Assembly: GCA_945874515.1 (NCBI GenBank)
Contig: CAMCHA010000156.1
Span: forward strand, 1 to 6,578
DNA: 6,578 nucleotides
Direction of reading: 5' to 3'
From: Asaia bogorensis
GTDB lineage: Bacteria; Pseudomonadota; Alphaproteobacteria; Acetobacterales; Acetobacteraceae
Under the pieces are notes generated by a model. The model made no database searches, was not told the DNA's origin, and saw only the letters and a program-made list of their open reading frames with translations. This document shows positions 5,313 through 6,578 of the stretch, one piece after another (position 1 is the first letter of the stretch; each line of letters opens with the position of its first letter). A program made the translations under genes and the position numbers.

Positions 5313-6314
5313 ATGACGCGCGTCTTTTCCGGCATTCAGCCTTCCGGTGTTCCAACCCTTGGCAATTACCTGGGCGCCATCCGCAATTGGGTGCCGATGC
5401 AGGATGCGCATGAAAGCATTTTCTGCATTGTGGATTTGCACGCCATCACTGTCTGGCAAGACCCGAAGGAGCTGTCGCGCCAAACGCGCGAAATGGCCGC
5501 GGCGCTGATTGCCTGCGGGCTTGATCCCAAGCGGTGTACGTTGTTCGTGCAATCCCATGTGCCCGCCCACGCTGAATTGGGGTGGATCTTTAATTGCGTC
5601 GCGCGCATCGGCTGGCTCAATCGCATGACGCAATTCAAGGATAAGGCGGGGAGGGACCGCGAAGCGGCATCCGCCGGGTTATATGTTTATCCCAATCTGA
5701 TGGCAGCTGATATTCTGGCCTATCACGCCAACAAGGTGCCGGTGGGTGATGACCAGAAGCAGCATCTGGAATTGGCCAATGATATCGCCCAGAAATTCAA
5801 CCATGATTATGGGGTGGAGTTCTTCCCGAATATCGAACCGCTGATCCAGGGGGTGGCGACGCGCGTCATGTCCTTGCGCGATGGCACCAAGAAAATGTCG
5901 AAGTCGGACGCTTCGGACCAATCACGCATCAACCTGACGGATGATGCGGATACCATTGCGCTGAAAATCCGCCGCGCCAAGACGGATGCGGAACCCATCC
6001 CCGAACACATGGTAGGGCTGGAAGGCAGGCCGGAAGCGCGCAACCTGGTTGGCATCATGGCGGCGTTAACCGGCACTTTGCCGGAAAACGTGCTGCGCGA
6101 ACATACCGGCCAGGGCTTTGGCGCCTTCAAGGGCGCACTGACAGACGCGCTGGTCGCGCATCTTTCGCCGATTGCCGCCGAAATGCGCCGCCTGCTGACT
6201 GACCCCGGCGCCTTGGACGCTGCGCTGCATCTCGGCGCCGCGCGCGCCAATGCGGTGGCGGAACCTATTATGAAGCAGGCGCGGGAGATTATCGGGCTGT
6301 TGCCGGCGCGGTGA
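5313..6314 (+). CDS. trpS: Tryptophan--tRNA ligase
   Basis: Class Ic aminoacyl-tRNA synthetase charging tRNA-Trp with tryptophan using ATP; a cytoplasmic homodimer by family. Taking ATG 5313, the protein has 333 residues, normal for bacterial TrpRS. The N-terminus is [12 protein letters not shown], the HIGH-equivalent is TLGN (15-18), then [10 protein letters not shown] (126-135), [11 protein letters not shown] (144-154) and KMSKS (194-198), all in the expected order. The Rossmann catalytic core is followed by the helical anticodon-binding region (about 205-325). A GTG at 5301 would add four residues (MNKP). I prefer 5313 because GGTGA (5300-5304) sits eight bases before it, because the GTG has only TTTTTCCCACG upstream, and because the family usually begins M-T/N-R-V/I-F-S-G. 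TGA stop at 6312-6314; no terminator hairpin is evident before dgoK, 79 bases on. Confidence 0.96.
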   Translation: MTRVFSGIQPSGVPTLGNYLGAIRNWVPMQDAHESIFCIVDLHAITVWQDPKELSRQTREMAAALIACGLDPKRCTLFVQSHVPAHAELGWIFNCVARIGWLNRMTQFKDKAGRDREAASAGLYVYPNLMAADILAYHANKVPVGDDQKQHLELANDIAQKFNHDYGVEFFPNIEPLIQGVATRVMSLRDGTKKMSKSDASDQSRINLTDDADTIALKIRRAKTDAEPIPEHMVGLEGRPEARNLVGIMAALTGTLPENVLREHTGQGFGAFKGALTDALVAHLSPIAAEMRRLLTDPGALDAALHLGAARANAVAEPIMKQAREIIGLLPAR

Positions 6315-6322
6315 CGTGGCGC

Positions 6323-6351
6323 TTGTAACGTCGGGTTATCGGGCCTTTAAG
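6323..6351 (+). promoter_or_regulatory. Candidate dgoK promoter
   Basis: TTGTAA (6323-6328) and TTTAAG (6346-6351) are each 4/6 matches to the -35 and -10 consensus and are separated by exactly 17 bases. They sit in the 79-bp gap after trpS and end 42 bases before the dgoK start codon. This is the best-spaced promoter-like pair in the window but is still only a consensus match. Confidence 0.35.
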
Positions 6352-6393
6352 ATTTTCGCGGCATGACTGCGCCATGGAAAGGGGGCAGCCGGC

Positions 6394-6578
6394 ATGATCG
6401 GGCTGGATTGGGGCACCACATCTTTGCGCGCCTATCGGCTGGATCAGGCCGGGGCAGTGCTGGACAAGCGCGAAAGCAAATCGGGCATCCTGTCCGTGAA
6501 GCCCGGCGGCTTTCCTGATGAATTGCGCAAAATTTCCGGGGATTGGCTGGAAGCCGGCGAAAAGCTGGTGGTGATTTC
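6394..6578 (+). CDS. dgoK: 2-dehydro-3-deoxygalactonokinase, N-terminal part (3' end outside window)
   Basis: By family, DgoK phosphorylates 2-dehydro-3-deoxy-D-galactonate with ATP to the 6-phosphate in the galactonate (De Ley-Doudoroff) pathway, in the cytoplasm; an aldolase (DgoA) then cleaves the product. The first 61 codons are present. They open with MIGLDWGTTSLRAYRLD, the phosphate-1 loop of the ASKHA sugar-kinase fold in the DgoK-specific form (E. coli has AIDWGSTNLRAW). ESKSGILSV and ISGDWLEAGEKLVVI follow, aligning with the E. coli segments around EAGV and TDWREENTPVV. The window ends just before the expected GMxGS motif. The start at 6394 is supported by AAAGGGGG (6378-6385) eight bases upstream; the ATGs at 6363 and 6374 are in other frames. 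Further dgo genes may follow outside the window. Confidence 0.85.
   Translation, partial: MIGLDWGTTSLRAYRLDQAGAVLDKRESKSGILSVKPGGFPDELRKISGDWLEAGEKLVVI

Noticed and set aside
3908..5335. Long minus-strand open frame of 475 codons opposite trpS start, yggS and the ThiE-like gene
   Set aside because: It runs antisense to yggS and in the wrong frame of the ThiE-like gene, and its sequence is low-complexity Ala/Gly/Pro/Arg without family motifs.
6313..6332. GACGT ... ACGTC inverted repeat after the trpS stop as a terminator
   Set aside because: Only five base pairs with a ten-base loop and no following T-run; too weak to call.

Overview
The window reads as a chromosomal housekeeping stretch from a GC-rich Gram-negative bacterium, most likely an alphaproteobacterium and plausibly a member of the Acetobacteraceae/Rhodospirillales (Roseomonas-like). 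That placement is inference from three things: a GyrB tail carrying the Gram-negative TOPRIM insert, an outer-membrane porin with a signal peptide starting MRKILLGTTAVVG, and a TrpRS N-terminus of the form [12 protein letters not shown]. No tRNA, rRNA, CRISPR array, insertion sequence or phage gene was seen.

Layout, left to right. The C-terminal 295 codons of gyrB (+) enter from the left edge. They converge on a PLP enzyme of the D-threonine aldolase / DSD1 family (-), and a compact hairpin covers that gene's stop codon in the 18-bp gap. Upstream of the PLP gene, on the same strand, lies a 527-codon porin (-) that ends in a textbook intrinsic terminator. Upstream of the porin is a ThiE/TenI-fold gene (-) of markedly higher GC. 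It is divergent from a YggS/PLPBP-type PLP homeostasis gene (+), and the two predicted ATG codons overlap within one CATG palindrome. The + strand then carries trpS and the first 61 codons of dgoK (2-dehydro-3-deoxygalactonokinase), which runs off the right edge.

Functionally the genes do not form one pathway. gyrB and trpS are core information-processing genes. The ThiE-like and YggS-like proteins both concern cofactors (thiamine and PLP). The DSD1-like enzyme uses PLP, and dgoK belongs to galactonate or related sugar-acid catabolism. The porin has its own leader and terminator and is probably its own transcription unit.

I do not see a new multi-gene system. The points most worth checking are the overlapping divergent start codons, the ThiE-like protein that lacks much of the usual pyrophosphate-binding set, the unresolved substrate of the DSD1-family enzyme, and the Pro/Ala-rich spacer at the N-terminus of the porin.
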